Of a stretch of 64,000 nt of DNA, positions 32,902 through 43,311 are shown piece by piece (the stretch's first letter is position 1; every line of letters starts with the position of its first letter). The notes under the pieces were generated by a model, which was given only the letters and a program-made list of their open reading frames with translations, did no database searches and was not told the DNA's origin. The DNA comes from Septoria linicola (Eukaryota; Ascomycota; Dothideomycetes; Mycosphaerellales; Mycosphaerellaceae), in assembly GCA_024114885.1 (NCBI GenBank), contig CP099424.1, forward strand, positions 930,001 through 994,000. The letters are read 5' to 3'. The position numbers and the translations under genes are program-made.

Positions 32902-33446
32902 ACAAGGTCCCTGTCGCGTACACGCAAAGATCTGACCCTATTAACTCGGAACTACGTAGCGCCGCGCACGTAATAGCCTCCGCGTCTTAGCAAGTAACAG
33001 CACCTTTATAGTAGGCTGCAGGGGTAATAGGGACTGGATTAGTATCTCGTCGGCGGATGAGGTCGGTCTCTACGCACGAGTGGCTGCGGCTTCCTACGAA
33101 CTTGCAAGCGGGCTGTAATTTCTGTTACAAAGCTAAGCACGCGTACTACGGCCCTACTTTACCTTCTTCCCCTACTTGCCTTAGACGAATACGTAAAGTG
33201 GTTTAACGGTGTAGTAATTACTACAAAGCTTAGTACTATCGGATACGGAGTCTATAGCAATACGTCGATGTTACAAAGGGCGGCAGCATAGAAGGACGAT
33301 TTGTTTACAAATAGGAGTGAAGAGTCTGCATATGCCAAGGGTATTAGGTCACGTGCCCGTTCTTTTTTTTGGCGCACTCTCAGCCAATCATTTTTGGACC
33401 CTGTTTTTTTTCGAAGAGTAAGATAGACCTCGTAAACTCGGTCAAT
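32902..33446. repeat. Dispersed repeat, copy 2
   Basis: Second copy of the element at 3686-4266, same orientation, with the same outer ends and a different central 200 or so bases, including GGTTTAACGGTG sequence not in copy 1. Differences from copy 1 are mostly C/T and G/A. No coding capacity and no clear terminal repeats. Confidence 0.85.
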
Positions 33447-33818
33447 CATGCCCCCCTAGTCATAGTGCAGGGTCAGTAGACTTCGGCCGGGGTATGTGGT
33501 GGAGGGTCTGCAAAACCTTGGCACGAGGGAGCAGGAAGCAGGAAGCAGGAAGCAGGAAGCAGGAAGCAGATCTCGAGTGGAAAGTGAGGTCTTCTCGAGC
33601 CTCAGATACAGCCAAAAGTATCTTCTGCATGGCTGTGCCATGGTCTGGCAAGCAGTAACGCCCATGCAATCGCTAAGCATGCCCGTAGCCACGGACTAGA
33701 CAGTAGTTGGAAAAGTTCAAGCAACGCCAAAGACAGTGGTCAATGGCAGCAGGATCCAGCACTGTCAAGTAATGACAGTGCAAGTGCTGCGTGGTCGGCC
33801 TCACCAGGCCAACTAGTG
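33447..33818. other. Short intergenic stretch with a 7-bp tandem repeat
   Basis: Contains five exact copies of GGAAGCA at 33534-33568 and otherwise 3' flank of the WW-domain gene. Confidence 0.5.
33534..33568. repeat. Tandem repeat (GGAAGCA)5
   Basis: Five perfect 7-base units, preceded by a partial unit. The unit length is not a multiple of three, and no gene overlaps it. Confidence 0.95.
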
Positions 33819-35065
33819 TTAATCCTCGTAGTACTCCTCGCGCTCCTCTTCTAGCTCCTCACGAGCCTCCTGCAAGTCTTCGAGCTCGTCACTGCTTGCG
33901 TCAGAATCTGCTGCGGCTTCGATTGCCTCATTGTACTCCTTCTGAGCCTCGTGGAGTGATTCGGCATCGCTGTCGTGTGCTGGTGGCGGGACTGGGGCGC
34001 CATAGCCGTAGCCCTGGGAAGCGTATGGGTCTGCACCGTAGCCTTGAGAGGCGTACGGGTCCGAGCCGTAGGCCGCCGGAGCGGCAGCAGCTGGGGCCGC
34101 GGCGTAAGCAGGTGCGGAGCTGTGCTTCTCGTCGTCACTGTCGCTATCGTGGGCAATGACGGCGCCAGCAATACCACCAACGGCAAGACCAGCACCAGCA
34201 GCGAGCATCATGTTGCGAGTGTCGTTGTCCTTTTCCTTCTTCTTGTCCTTGTCCTTCTTCTCCGCCTTGTCAGCATCACCGTAGTACTCCTGGGCATTCT
34301 GCTGATGCTGGTAGTCGTTCTGGCCTGGTCCGGCGCGCTGAGCGCCACCGTACTGGAACGTGTTAGTCATGTGTCCCTCGAGCGCAGTGCAGAACGCAAT
34401 GTGAGAGCTCAAATGCTCACCTGGTTGTAGAAGCCTCCAGCCTCGCCGTGACCACGCTCTCCAGAGTAGCCGACACCTGGAGGACCGCTGTTGTAGCCAG
34501 ATGGCGGGCCTTGTCCGTAGCCGTACCCACCAGGCGGTGGCGGCGAGGCATAGCCTGAATGCTGAGGCGGGGGTGCACCATAGTGCTGTGGCTGCTGCGG
34601 CACATCCCACTGGGTGCGACCAGTCGCCTGTGTAATGTTGATTAGCCGACGACATTACAAAGGGCAGGAGGAATGCGTTGGCGCACCTGCTCTACGTAGT
34701 ACCAACGCTGCGAATTCTGGTCAAACTGAGCCATCCATCCTGGTGGAAGTGGCGGCTGTCCTGGGGGACTCGAGTGCTGCGGAGGTGGTGCTGGGTACTG
34801 CTGGCCAGCGTACTGTCCCGGTGGCTGACCATAGGCAGGCTGTTGGTAATTAGACTGCGAGTGGCCGTCAAAGTCACCGCGAGTGGCCTGTTTGATTGGT
34901 CAATGGAGGTGACTTTTTGTTGATCACAGTTGGAGCTACCTCGTGGCTGGCGTCGACTGACTTCGACTCGTCCTTCTTTTCCTCCTTCTTCTCATCCTTT
35001 GGCTTATCCTCAAAGTTGGCTTTGAGCTCCTTGAACTCTTCAGTGAGTTTCTTGAAGAACGACAT
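33819..35065 (-). CDS. WW-domain protein with a glycine-zipper segment
   Basis: Four exons: 34940-35065, 34687-34887, 34421-34627, 33819-34352, introns of 52, 59 and 68 bases, all at phase 0; 355 aa. A Lys/Glu-rich start MSFFKKLTEEFKELKANFEDK is followed by a Gln/Pro/Tyr-rich linker and the WW domain LPPGWMAQFDQNSQRWYYVEQ joined by splicing to ATGRTQWDVP, with both Trp and the Tyr-Tyr pair. WW domains bind proline-rich ligands. Then come Pro/Gly/Tyr repeats, a charged KKDKDKKKEKDND run, a Gly/Ala-rich hydrophobic segment MMLAAGAGLAVGGIAGAVIA, Tyr/Gly/Ala repeats with two DPYASQGYG units, and an acidic coiled coil. Exact role unknown; the zipper suggests membrane association or oligomerisation. 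Confidence 0.85.
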
Positions 35066-36172
35066 GGTGAAGTGCGCTCTCGAGACTGTTTTGGGTGTTT
35101 GAATTGGAGAAGTTGTTTGGAGAAAAGCTGAAGAAAGTGATGGGGACTTATTTCAGGCACAAACACCGCGACAGCAAGCGCGACTGCGGGGCACAACTTA
35201 TCGATTAGGAGCCACAAGATGTGAGGCCTGCTGGTCGGATTGCGAGCGATTTGACCATGTACGACCCCGTACATTAACAGCGCATATGCCAAGCCACCAT
35301 TGAGTGGCTCCATTGTGGTCTATCCGCATGCTCGTGGCAGCTGAGCGTCTTCAATCCCTTGCACGCGAACAGTCATGGCATTAGTGAGCGCTTAGATGAA
35401 GAATGTAGCATAGCGGGTTGGGGGCCATGCGAACCAGCATGCATCGTTCGATGCGCGATATCCACCTTTAGCATCCTGAGGATCGAAAAGTCCTCAGGTG
35501 AAGCCACAACTTGGGAGCAGCAAGTATGAGTGTGCTACGAAGACCTTGAGCTATCGGTGAGCTACATATTCGAGCAGCAGGCCATACATATGGGGTTAGA
35601 TGTGCACATGTTTCGTTTAGTCAAGGGAGGAGTCGTCGTCAGCCACGCTTGGCATTAGTGCCGATCCGAAACCCAATCCACAGTTCGACAGGGGTGGCTC
35701 CATAGGGCGGCCAGCCCTGAGGCTCGCGCGACTTGCGGTCCTCATGCTCTGCGACCCAGCAGAGAAGAAGGCTACGGGGTGAAGCTGCCGCAAATCTCTG
35801 AAGTGTACGCAAGCAGGGCAGAAGTCCAAGCTGGATGCCAACCACTTTGAGCAAATAGTCTAGGCGAGGGAGTGAACCTTGTCGGTACACAGCAGAAAGT
35901 TCGATCTTTGACAGCCATTGAGCCGTGAGTAGAGTGGAGGTTTTGGAGCATGCGATGACATTGTGCCTACATACACCATTGCTATCGAACCATGCCCTAT
36001 GTCTCCAAGATTTATTCACTCCATTATACAATACAATCCCATGCCATGCTATGCTGCATCCGCTCGAGCCGTCTAATAACCATGATTATGTCTGGGCGTC
36101 CAGGTCCAGATCAAATGCATGCAGCTAGTCCTTGAAGCGTGCCAATTCGAGTCGCTGAGTGAGGTGGATCAC
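35066..36172. other. Intergenic, no gene seen
   Basis: About 1.1 kb between the WW gene start and the hydrophobin 3' end. Short frames only. Confidence 0.45.
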
Positions 36173-36547
36173 TTAAACGTTGAGTGGAACGCAAGGAAGA
36201 GCAGCGTTGATGGCGCCCTGGAGACATTGTTAATACTGATTGGCTGGACGTTGTAGAGAATGAACACTTACGTCCTGGTTGGTTGGGCAGCAGAAGGTGT
36301 TGCCGGCGTTGCAAGAGTTGCCAAGGGCACCAGCAAGGACTGGAACCTGGATGGAGCAGCTGCCACCGAGGATGTTTCCAAGGCCGAGAAGGCCCTCAGC
36401 GTTGTTGGCGCTGTTGCAGCAAGAGACTGCGTTGCCAGTACCGCACTGGGAAGCTTGCTGAGTGGCGGAGTCACCAGAGCCACCTGCTGGAAGGGCGGCA
36501 GCGACGGCCACGGAGGCGAAGATGCTGAAGATGGTGGAGAACTGCAT
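36173..36547 (-). CDS. Class I-type hydrophobin
   Basis: Two exons, 36272-36547 and 36173-36217, with a 54-base intron (GTAAGT...CTCCAG) at phase 0; 106 aa. Secreted amphipathic protein that self-assembles at air or surface interfaces on hyphae and spores. The signal peptide covers about residues 1-19 (FSTIFSIFASVAVAAALPAG). The eight Cys are spaced C-x7-CC-x19-C-x14-C-x6-CC-x13-C, inside class I ranges and unlike class II (x9-10, x11, x16). The eighth Cys is in the 14-residue second exon, so an unspliced model would lack it. A TATAAG element is about 125 bases upstream. Confidence 0.92.
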
Positions 36548-36670
36548 TCTGATGGTGGTGATTTGGAGCTGAAAGCTGCGAAGATTGTTGTATTGGTGGA
36601 GTGACTTTGGTGAGTTGATTAGATTGCTTGTTGATGCTGATGTAGATTAAGAGAGACAGAGCTGGCGGTA

Positions 36671-36676
36671 CTTATA
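36671..36676 (-). promoter_or_regulatory. TATA element of the hydrophobin gene
   Basis: TATAAG on the minus strand, about 125 bases before the hydrophobin ATG. Confidence 0.45.
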
Positions 36677-37657
36677 CCTGATGTGTCTGCTTGTTGACTC
36701 GGCACCTCGAAAGGCTTTGCGGCACATTTGTTATCGGTGTCTGGCAGGAGATTCCACTGCTGGTTTGTGATCGACAGTGTCTTCTGTGGTATGGTCCCGC
36801 CAAGCACAATCAGAACGTTTGTGAGGTTTCATCCATGCTCCATATGGAGTGCAATGAGTGTTGATCACAGCACCCGTGCAGCACTATCGAAGAGGATAGG
36901 CAGAGCTGTTCATTAGCACTCACCAAAGTCATTCCGGCCGGCTACATCGCGAGGCGTTTGAGCTTGATTACGCCTCCAGGCGTTCAAGCGAGAGGTGGAT
37001 AGGAACGTCGTCCGGAAGACTGATCAGCATGGAGAACAAACGGCAGCATCTGGTGTTACGTCTGCCCACTCCTGAGGCCGGCAGTCGGGGCTCCTGTTCT
37101 TGGTGACCATCGTCAAGGCTCCGGTTTAGTATTGAGCACTTAAGCTGCCTGCGCTTCGTGGCAGAATACTGCGATGGGATCATGAGTTAGGTCGAGATCC
37201 AGTAATCGCACAGTAACAGCATAAGATGGCAGTTCCCAAACGTTCCCAGTTCAGCTGTGTGAGACTGCATTGCATTCGCATTGCAGAAGCGGCTGCGCCG
37301 ACCGCGCTTCGCTGCCGATCTCACTTGAACAGCAGACGTGAACCACTGCACACCGCTATACTCCGCTGCGAGTTCAGTTGGGAGTGGTCGACCGCGCAGA
37401 GAGAGTAATGAAAGAGTGGTTCGGAAGAAGCAGTGCAGTCGTTGCCAAAATGACTCTCGGCCCGCGGGGGTGATGCCGAGAACGCTTCACCAGCCAAAAT
37501 TCGGCTCTCATGAACCATTTCCTTCTCAACCAAGAATCATCACCTCATCTCACCGCTTCACGGCCTTGTCGAATGCGGAGACCGTTTTTGCTGTACATCA
37601 CAAAAACAGCAGTCGCGAGTGCCTATTTCGGACAACAAAACAAACCACATCCGACCG
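36677..37657. other. Intergenic, no gene seen
   Basis: Divergent upstream region shared by the hydrophobin and the tubulin-tyrosine-ligase-like gene. Nothing coding is supported. Confidence 0.45.
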
Positions 37658-38980
37658 ATGGCCCCCAATTCTCCTGCAGATCGACCGAGTGAACCACAAA
37701 CCACGGAAACGTCGAGACTCCACGCGGTAGTCGACTATGAAGATAGTTATGTGCAACCATTGTTGCTTTCAGTCCTCAACGCTCAACTGCCCCCCGAAAC
37801 ATTGCTTCTCATCAAGGATGCATCTGAAGTGACACAAAATTGCCAGCTCCTGCAGTGGCGCCAGTACGAAAGCGTAGATTTCGATCACCTTATGACAAAT
37901 GCCACGACAAGCATTGCAAACAGCTACATCATCAGAAAAGCTCTTATCCGAAAGCATTACTTGTCTGCAACAGTCAACCACTGGTTGACCAAGAACCCGG
38001 AGTCCTTGCTCAAGAAACATGTTCAATCGAGTATAGAGTTTGAAGTCGACTATGCAGAATTTCTCGATGATGCACTGCTTGAGGCATATGAGCTCAAAGA
38101 AAGCTGGGCTCGTAATGCGAGTCTAGACGAAGATGATCCCGACCGAGAGTGGTGGATCCTCAAGCCTGGCATGAGTGAGCGTGGCCAGGGCATCAGACTT
38201 TTCAGTTCGGAAGAGGAGCTCACAAGCATCTTCGAAGAGTGGGATCCTCCTTCTGATGACGAAGATGATGATGCCACGTCACATGACGGAAAAGGCGATG
38301 ATAGCAATGGAGTCATGGCCTCACATCTGAGGCACTTCATTGCTCAGCCATACGTCAAGCAACCACTCCTGATGCCAGATGCCCATCCCTCATGCAACCG
38401 TAAGTTCCATGTTCGCACTTATGTTGTAGCGGTAGGTGCTCTACGGGTGTATGTCTATAGGCCTATGCTTGCGCTGTTTGCAGGCGAATCATACTTTGAC
38501 CCTTCGACCTCTGCAACACCAAACGAATCCCTGTCAAGCCACCTTACCAACACATGTCTGCAAGACGGTACAAGAGAAGGCAGTGTGCATGCTTTCTGGT
38601 CGCTACCAGGAGAAGTTTCAGACAAGGTCGGCATTGATTGGAAGGATGAGGTTTTCGAGCAGATCTGCTTGGTCACAGGCGAGGTCTTCGAAGCTGCCGC
38701 GCGAAGCATGAGTATACACTTTCAACCATTACCAAATGCTTTCGAGATATTTGGTCTCGACTTTCTGGTCGATGCGACCGGAAATGCCTGGCTGCTTGAA
38801 GTAAACGCCTTTCCGGACTTCGCCCAGACTGGTCATGAACTGCAGGATATAATCAAAACACTGTTTGAGGGCGTCACGCAAGTAGCTATCAAGCCTTTCA
38901 TGGGTATTGTTGAGCATAGTGATGGACCATGGCATCCGGACATGCCCAGAGTCCTTGACATCGATCTCGGCAGGAGATGA
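37658..38980 (+). CDS. Tubulin-tyrosine ligase family protein
   Basis: Single exon, 440 aa from the ATG at 37658 (MAPNSPAD). ATP-grasp fold; animal TTL adds Tyr to tubulin, whereas the fungal members (related to yeast Pby1) have no proven ligase activity. Signature segments are REWWILKPGMSERGQGIRLF (ATP-binding lysine in ILKP), KFHVRTYVVAVGALRVYVYRP, SSHLTNTCLQDG, and FEIFGLDFLVDATGNAWLLEVNAFPDF, which supplies the metal-binding Glu and Asn. An acidic insert (DDEDDDATSHDGKGDD) separates the second and third strands. No localisation signal is visible. Catalytic residues of the ATP-grasp core are all there, so activity on some substrate is plausible. Confidence 0.9.
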   Translation: MAPNSPADRPSEPQTTETSRLHAVVDYEDSYVQPLLLSVLNAQLPPETLLLIKDASEVTQNCQLLQWRQYESVDFDHLMTNATTSIANSYIIRKALIRKHYLSATVNHWLTKNPESLLKKHVQSSIEFEVDYAEFLDDALLEAYELKESWARNASLDEDDPDREWWILKPGMSERGQGIRLFSSEEELTSIFEEWDPPSDDEDDDATSHDGKGDDSNGVMASHLRHFIAQPYVKQPLLMPDAHPSCNRKFHVRTYVVAVGALRVYVYRPMLALFAGESYFDPSTSATPNESLSSHLTNTCLQDGTREGSVHAFWSLPGEVSDKVGIDWKDEVFEQICLVTGEVFEAAARSMSIHFQPLPNAFEIFGLDFLVDATGNAWLLEVNAFPDFAQTGHELQDIIKTLFEGVTQVAIKPFMGIVEHSDGPWHPDMPRVLDIDLGRR

Positions 38981-39304
38981 ACGTCATCTCCAGGCACATC
39001 GATACTGTATGGGCTCGTCAAGATCGAGCTGGACTTGTCATATCCAAGTAGTGTACAGATGCTAGCTACGAACGTACGCTCTGCCACCACATGTTGCCGA
39101 AGCAGGTCCTCAACAGATCTAGGGGGCTACCAGTCCTCGGTTAATGATATCCAGTCCGGAGATTGCACAAATCAACGCGCAGAAGTCCCATCAACCATCC
39201 TCCTCCACTCATCTCCAGCGGCGCAGGACTTCCTTGTGTAGATCTCGCCACCTCAAATGATAGGTCCAATCATCGAGGCTTTCGAGACCTCCGTCCAGTG
39301 AGGT
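38981..39304. other. Convergent 3' flanks
   Basis: About 320 bases; nothing coding supported, though a further exon of the minus-strand secreted peptide cannot be excluded. Confidence 0.4.
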
Positions 39305-39505
39305 TTACGAACGCTGGCAGATTCCTGCAATATTGCATGAGCGGTGCGGCGGTTGAACTGGGCCTTCCTGTGGAATCTAGGATATTTGCGTCAGTATATT
39401 TGTTGGAGCGTTGGTGCGCGAAGTGCTTACGCCGACAGGAGCTGGTATCGCGATAACTGATACCGCGAGGTACAGTAGAGCGCAGATAGTGGTTGAGAGT
39501 TGCAT
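39305..39505 (-). CDS. Candidate small secreted peptide, 48 aa
   Basis: Two exons, 39431-39505 and 39305-39376. The 54-base intron starts GTAAGC, has an ATACTGACG branch-point-like sequence and ends TATCCTAG, at phase 0. The first 19-20 residues (MQLSTTICALLYLAVSVIA) look like a signal peptide; the mature part would be about 28 residues, proline-rich, with two Cys in HRSCNIAGICQRS. A TATAAAG element lies about 80 bases upstream of the ATG. There is no family match I recognise. It could be a small secreted effector-like or signalling peptide, or the first part of a longer gene if another intron starts near the stop (a GTAAAC overlaps the stop codon). Confidence 0.5.
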
Positions 39506-39585
39506 TGTGTCGGAATTTGCTTATCGCTTTGGTGTGGGCCTAACGGGAGGAGATGTATGTATGTTAGAGTAGTGTCTCCAGGGCA

Positions 39586-39592
39586 CTTTATA
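39586..39592 (-). promoter_or_regulatory. TATA element of the secreted-peptide gene
   Basis: TATAAAG on the minus strand, about 80 bases before the ATG at 39505. Confidence 0.45.
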
Positions 39593-40010
39593 TCATCCTC
39601 AGACCTCCTCAAAACATTTCGGGCTTATCGCAAATTCCTGTCTCCGACCAGATCATACGAGATCAATGGTAGTCGTACCACTGATCTTCAGTGGACAGGC
39701 GTCAACATATGAGTGCGCGGCCGCGGTGGATAAGCGGCTGCGCGCTATCACTGTGGGCATGTGGTACTAGTACAGCCAGCGACAGATAGTGAACAGAATA
39801 TGATTCCATTGGTGTTCTTCTCTTGTCCGAGCACACTTTTTGTTGCCCCGCTGTTTCGTCCTTGCCACCTCAGCAGACTGCAATGTCTGGGAAATCTACC
39901 TGGGCGCTCGAAACTATCGCTTGACTCCCTTGCTCCTTCTCAGCATTGACCTGCAATACAGTGGCTTCAGTAGGAGCACGACTGCGTTAATTGTATGAGT
40001 CGCGCACTGA
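39593..40010. other. Intergenic, no gene seen
   Basis: Upstream DNA of the secreted peptide and 3' flank of the dual-finger regulator. Confidence 0.45.
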
Positions 40011-41440
40011 CTACTGCATCATCGAAGCAGCTAACACGATCAACCCACCAAACCCATCCATATCAGCAAGCCACTCTTCCCAACTCGCTGTCCCTCTAGT
40101 AGTAGCTGCACCCAACATCTCGTACTCATATGTCAACTCTGTATGATCCAGCAGTGGCGAAGACGTTACATCTGTCAATCTCACCAGGCCGCCAGTCTTT
40201 GCCATCGCATATGCATAATCAACCTCCTGACTTCTCATGTGCGATTCGTACTGCTCTTCCGTCGCCTCCCACAAGAGCTTCCGAGCAGGTAGAGGCGCGA
40301 GTATGAGATCACTCGGTGGGCTACATAGGCCCGGTGGCTCAAAGTAGACGAGCATGTTGATGATTCGATAGACTATGGAGAGCCGGCGACGAGACTCTTC
40401 CATAAGCCAGTCGTACCAAGTTGGTCTATCACTAGGCTTCTCCAATTGCTCCGTCTTGCGAACGCAGTCTAATTGGGCCATGCGGTCGGCTAGTATCGTG
40501 ACTGTATAATGGAGTTGGACATCGAGATTGTTGTGTTCAGTCTCGCCTTCGTCCAGCCGGATCAACACGTAAATGGACAGAGCTTGCATCGCAGTCAGGA
40601 CTGTCATTGCATCGAAGCTGTGTCGGTCTGCGCGCATACGCTCGCATTCCAGCCGGACGTTCCTCCACAGCAGCTTCCGACTTCCCTTTGGGCTACCAAT
40701 CATGTGTACCAGGCTAATGCAATTCGCGAGCGGCTCCATGCTTTCGACCGTTGTGGCTTGTGACTGTAGAGTAGCGTGTATGAAAGGTGGGAGACTGCCG
40801 TGACGGAGCATACCCACAAGATACGAGCTGAGGGTATGAAGCATGAGGTGAGTGATCCGGCGAGTGCTTGGGTCTGACTTGGGCCGTGGTGTCAGTATCC
40901 GACTAGGACGAGACGGTGATGAGGGCAACGTGATGCTTGACTTGAAGAAGTCCGAGATTGTTTGGTCTAGGCTAGTCCAATCAAGGTCTGCCAGATCTGT
41001 GTCATTGATGAGCGACGTTGTGCCATTGTTTGTAACGAGCAGCGACTGCTCCTGAGTCTTCGGTGATGTTATTACTGCCTGCGCACTTCCATGTTTCGCC
41101 AGTTCCCTCGTTCCGATTTCAGAATGACCTGAAGCTCTAGACTTGGTCGCAGGGTATTGACAATCTTGTCCTTTGCTTATGCACCTCGAGCAACTGTGTT
41201 TCGATCCATCACATCGAGCCTTCGCCTTTATGCACGAAGTACATGATCGAGAGCGACTAGCAGGCGCTGCTTGTCGAGATCTGCAGTAATAGCCGTGCCT
41301 CTTCAGGGAAGACTCTGTGAGTAACGCGATCAGCTTACACTGAGCAGACCCAGCGACAACATTTGCTTACGGTGATCAAATGGCTTGTTACAAAGTCGGC
41401 ATCGTAGTACAGCGACAAGATTGTGCCCTGTGATGTTCAT
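40011..41440 (-). CDS. Transcription factor with C2HC finger plus Zn2Cys6 cluster
   Basis: Exon 1 41371-41440 and exon 2 40011-41314, with a 56-base intron (GTAAGC...CTCACAG) after one base of a Gln codon; 457 aa. Exon 1 joined to exon 2 gives the finger CRLCNKPFDHQSSLKRHGYYC (C-x2-C-x12-H-x3-C), so the finger exists only after splicing. Directly after it comes the Zn2Cys6 cluster CTSCIKAKARCDGSKHSC then SRCISKGQDC. The C-terminal 300 residues are a helical fungal regulator domain with RLDEGETEHNNLDVQLHYT and the typical end MDGFGGLIVLAASMMQ. Such two-finger proteins form a known ascomycete group often found beside metabolic genes. Divergent from the SDR gene across 406 bases. Confidence 0.88.
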
Positions 41441-41846
41441 TTTGCTCCGTCGTTGTGAAAGAGCGTGGCCTTTCTCGACCTCTTACAAGGGTCGTTATGA
41501 CATGCACCATTTGTAATCTCGCGTAAGCTGGATACTGAGAGGGCCGAACCCTGCGCCGGACGGAACATTTTGAAGTACCAAGCATGCTTCATGTTCAATA
41601 ATGTTCTATTGTCAACAATCATCGGAGAGTGCTTTCTCTCATCGAGCGGATGTCCGTTGCAGAGGCCGCGTCTTTGTAATGACGATGATGGTCATGGCCT
41701 GGCAAGTCCAGGCCAGGCAGACACATATAAAGCAGTGCTCGACTGCTGCAGCCTCTTCACTCACAAACAAAGATTTTAACAGATCCGGACAAGCGCATAC
41801 CAAGATTTCACGGACTGGAGAATCGTTCGCAGCAAGTATTATCGAG
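41441..41846. promoter_or_regulatory. Divergent promoter, dual-finger regulator / SDR
   Basis: 406 bases. It holds a perfect inverted repeat at 41696-41714 and a TATAAAG at 41726-41732, 115 bases before the SDR ATG. Confidence 0.6.
41696..41714. promoter_or_regulatory. Palindrome GGCCTGG-N5-CCAGGCC, candidate operator
   Basis: Perfect 7-base inverted repeat with the spacer CAAGT, 11 bases upstream of the SDR TATA element, inside the divergent promoter of a regulator gene. The position suits a binding site for a dimeric regulator such as the neighbouring gene product; that assignment is inference. Confidence 0.45.
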
Positions 41847-42802
41847 ATGTCGGCTCCCTTTCCCTCCCCAACGAAAGTGTGGCACACGACTTCCTACCCC
41901 TCTATCTCCCCAGAACGCCAGGAGTTATCTGTCGCGGGCAAGACGGTACTTGTCACGGGCGGTGGCTCTGGAATAGGCGCAGAGACAGCATATGCTTTTG
42001 CGATTGCTGGTGCTGCTCGAATCGGGCTCCTCGGACGTCGACTGGATCCGCTGTTCGGGACCAAAGCAAGGATCGAACGCGACTTGCCAGACGTCGAAGT
42101 GTACATCTCTTCTACAGATGCAACTGATCAACAAGCAGTCGATGATGCCTTCAATCGGTTTGTTGGTGACACTGGCAAGATCGATATTCTGATCAGTAGC
42201 GCGGCCGTGGCAGGACCACCTGAGGGAGTCGGCGAAGTGGACACTGATAAATTCTTGAGTACGATCGATCAGAACATCAAGGGATCACTACACATTGCTC
42301 AAGCTTTCGTCCGTCACGCGATTTCCGATGCTGTCGCCATCAACATCTCCTCTGGTGCCGCACACCTCAACGTCGGACCTGGCTTTGCAGCGTACAGCGT
42401 TTCTAAGATGGCGATCTATCGGTTGTGGGATTCGTTGGGATATACCAGCCCAGGTCTTCGCATCTTCCACGTACAGCCTGGACTTGTGGATACTGATATG
42501 AACCGAGAAGCGGGCGGGTCCAAGGCAATGGGCTTCGAAGATCATGGTAAGCATTTTCCGAAACCAATTGGAGATCACTTGAGCTGATATGTTGGCCAGT
42601 CTCTTTGCCAGCGCACTTCAACGTCTGGCTTGCGAGTCCAGAGGCTAACTTTTTAAAGGGGAGATTTTCCTATGCTAACTGGGATGTTGATGAGCTCAAG
42701 GCTCGTGCTGAGGCGATTGCCGGTGGTCTGGACTTCGAGATTCAAATGGTCGGGTGGCCGTTCGGAAGTAGTGACGAGTCTGTGCCGAAGTGGAACACAT
42801 AG
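41847..42802 (+). CDS. Short-chain dehydrogenase/reductase
   Basis: Exons 41847-42546 and 42600-42802, intron of 53 bases (GTAAGC...GGCCAG) after one base of a Val codon; 300 aa. Classical SDR fold: TGGGSGIG cofactor motif at about residues 35-42, SSAAVAG in place of NNAG near 115, catalytic Ser in INISSGAA and the YxxxK in AAYSVSKMA, and PGLVDTDM after it. These enzymes oxidise or reduce alcohol/ketone groups with NAD(P)H. LGRR after the second strand suggests NADP preference (inference). The C-terminal exon (SLPAHFNVWLASPEANFLKGRF) is common in fungal SDRs. Likely target of the divergent regulator. Confidence 0.92.
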
Positions 42803-43311
42803 GCGGTCCAGCGTGATCGCTCCTTTACGGGACTTTGCGACAAAACTCGGGAAGGCTCGACCGTGCGGGTGGCCATTCACTGTTTTGCAATCTGACATAG
42901 ATGAAACCTGTAGCTTACTATCGTCTTCACTTTCTCCCGATATGCTTGGTCGTTGTACATCTTCCACAGAACCGAGGCGCAGCAGAAATTGAGTAAGCCA
43001 GATCTGCAGGTTAAGCATGTCCTGTCATAGTGGATCGTGTCGCAAGGTCCTGGGACGGACTAGAGAGCACTTCATTGATTGAAAATGCTATGCTACGGTC
43101 CTGCCTATGCAAAGACCTTTTCAGTTCCACACTCATCGCAGCGTTGCCGAAATTTATGCACATCGGATGTCCTTCTTCGCTCCCGCGGATGGCGGAGCTC
43201 TCTTGCTTTCATGGTTCACGTATGCACACCAGCTCTGCGCGAGCTAGTCCAGCTATCTTCATTACGATGGTGCTCCATCCCGCCTTCGTTGTCGCCGCCT
43301 CTCCTATCCAT
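42803..43311. other. Convergent 3' flanks SDR / profilin
   Basis: About 510 bases, no coding sequence supported. Confidence 0.45.

Noticed and set aside
3686..33446. The two repeat copies as long terminal repeats of one retroelement.
   Set aside because: They are about 29 kb apart with many ordinary single-copy genes between them.
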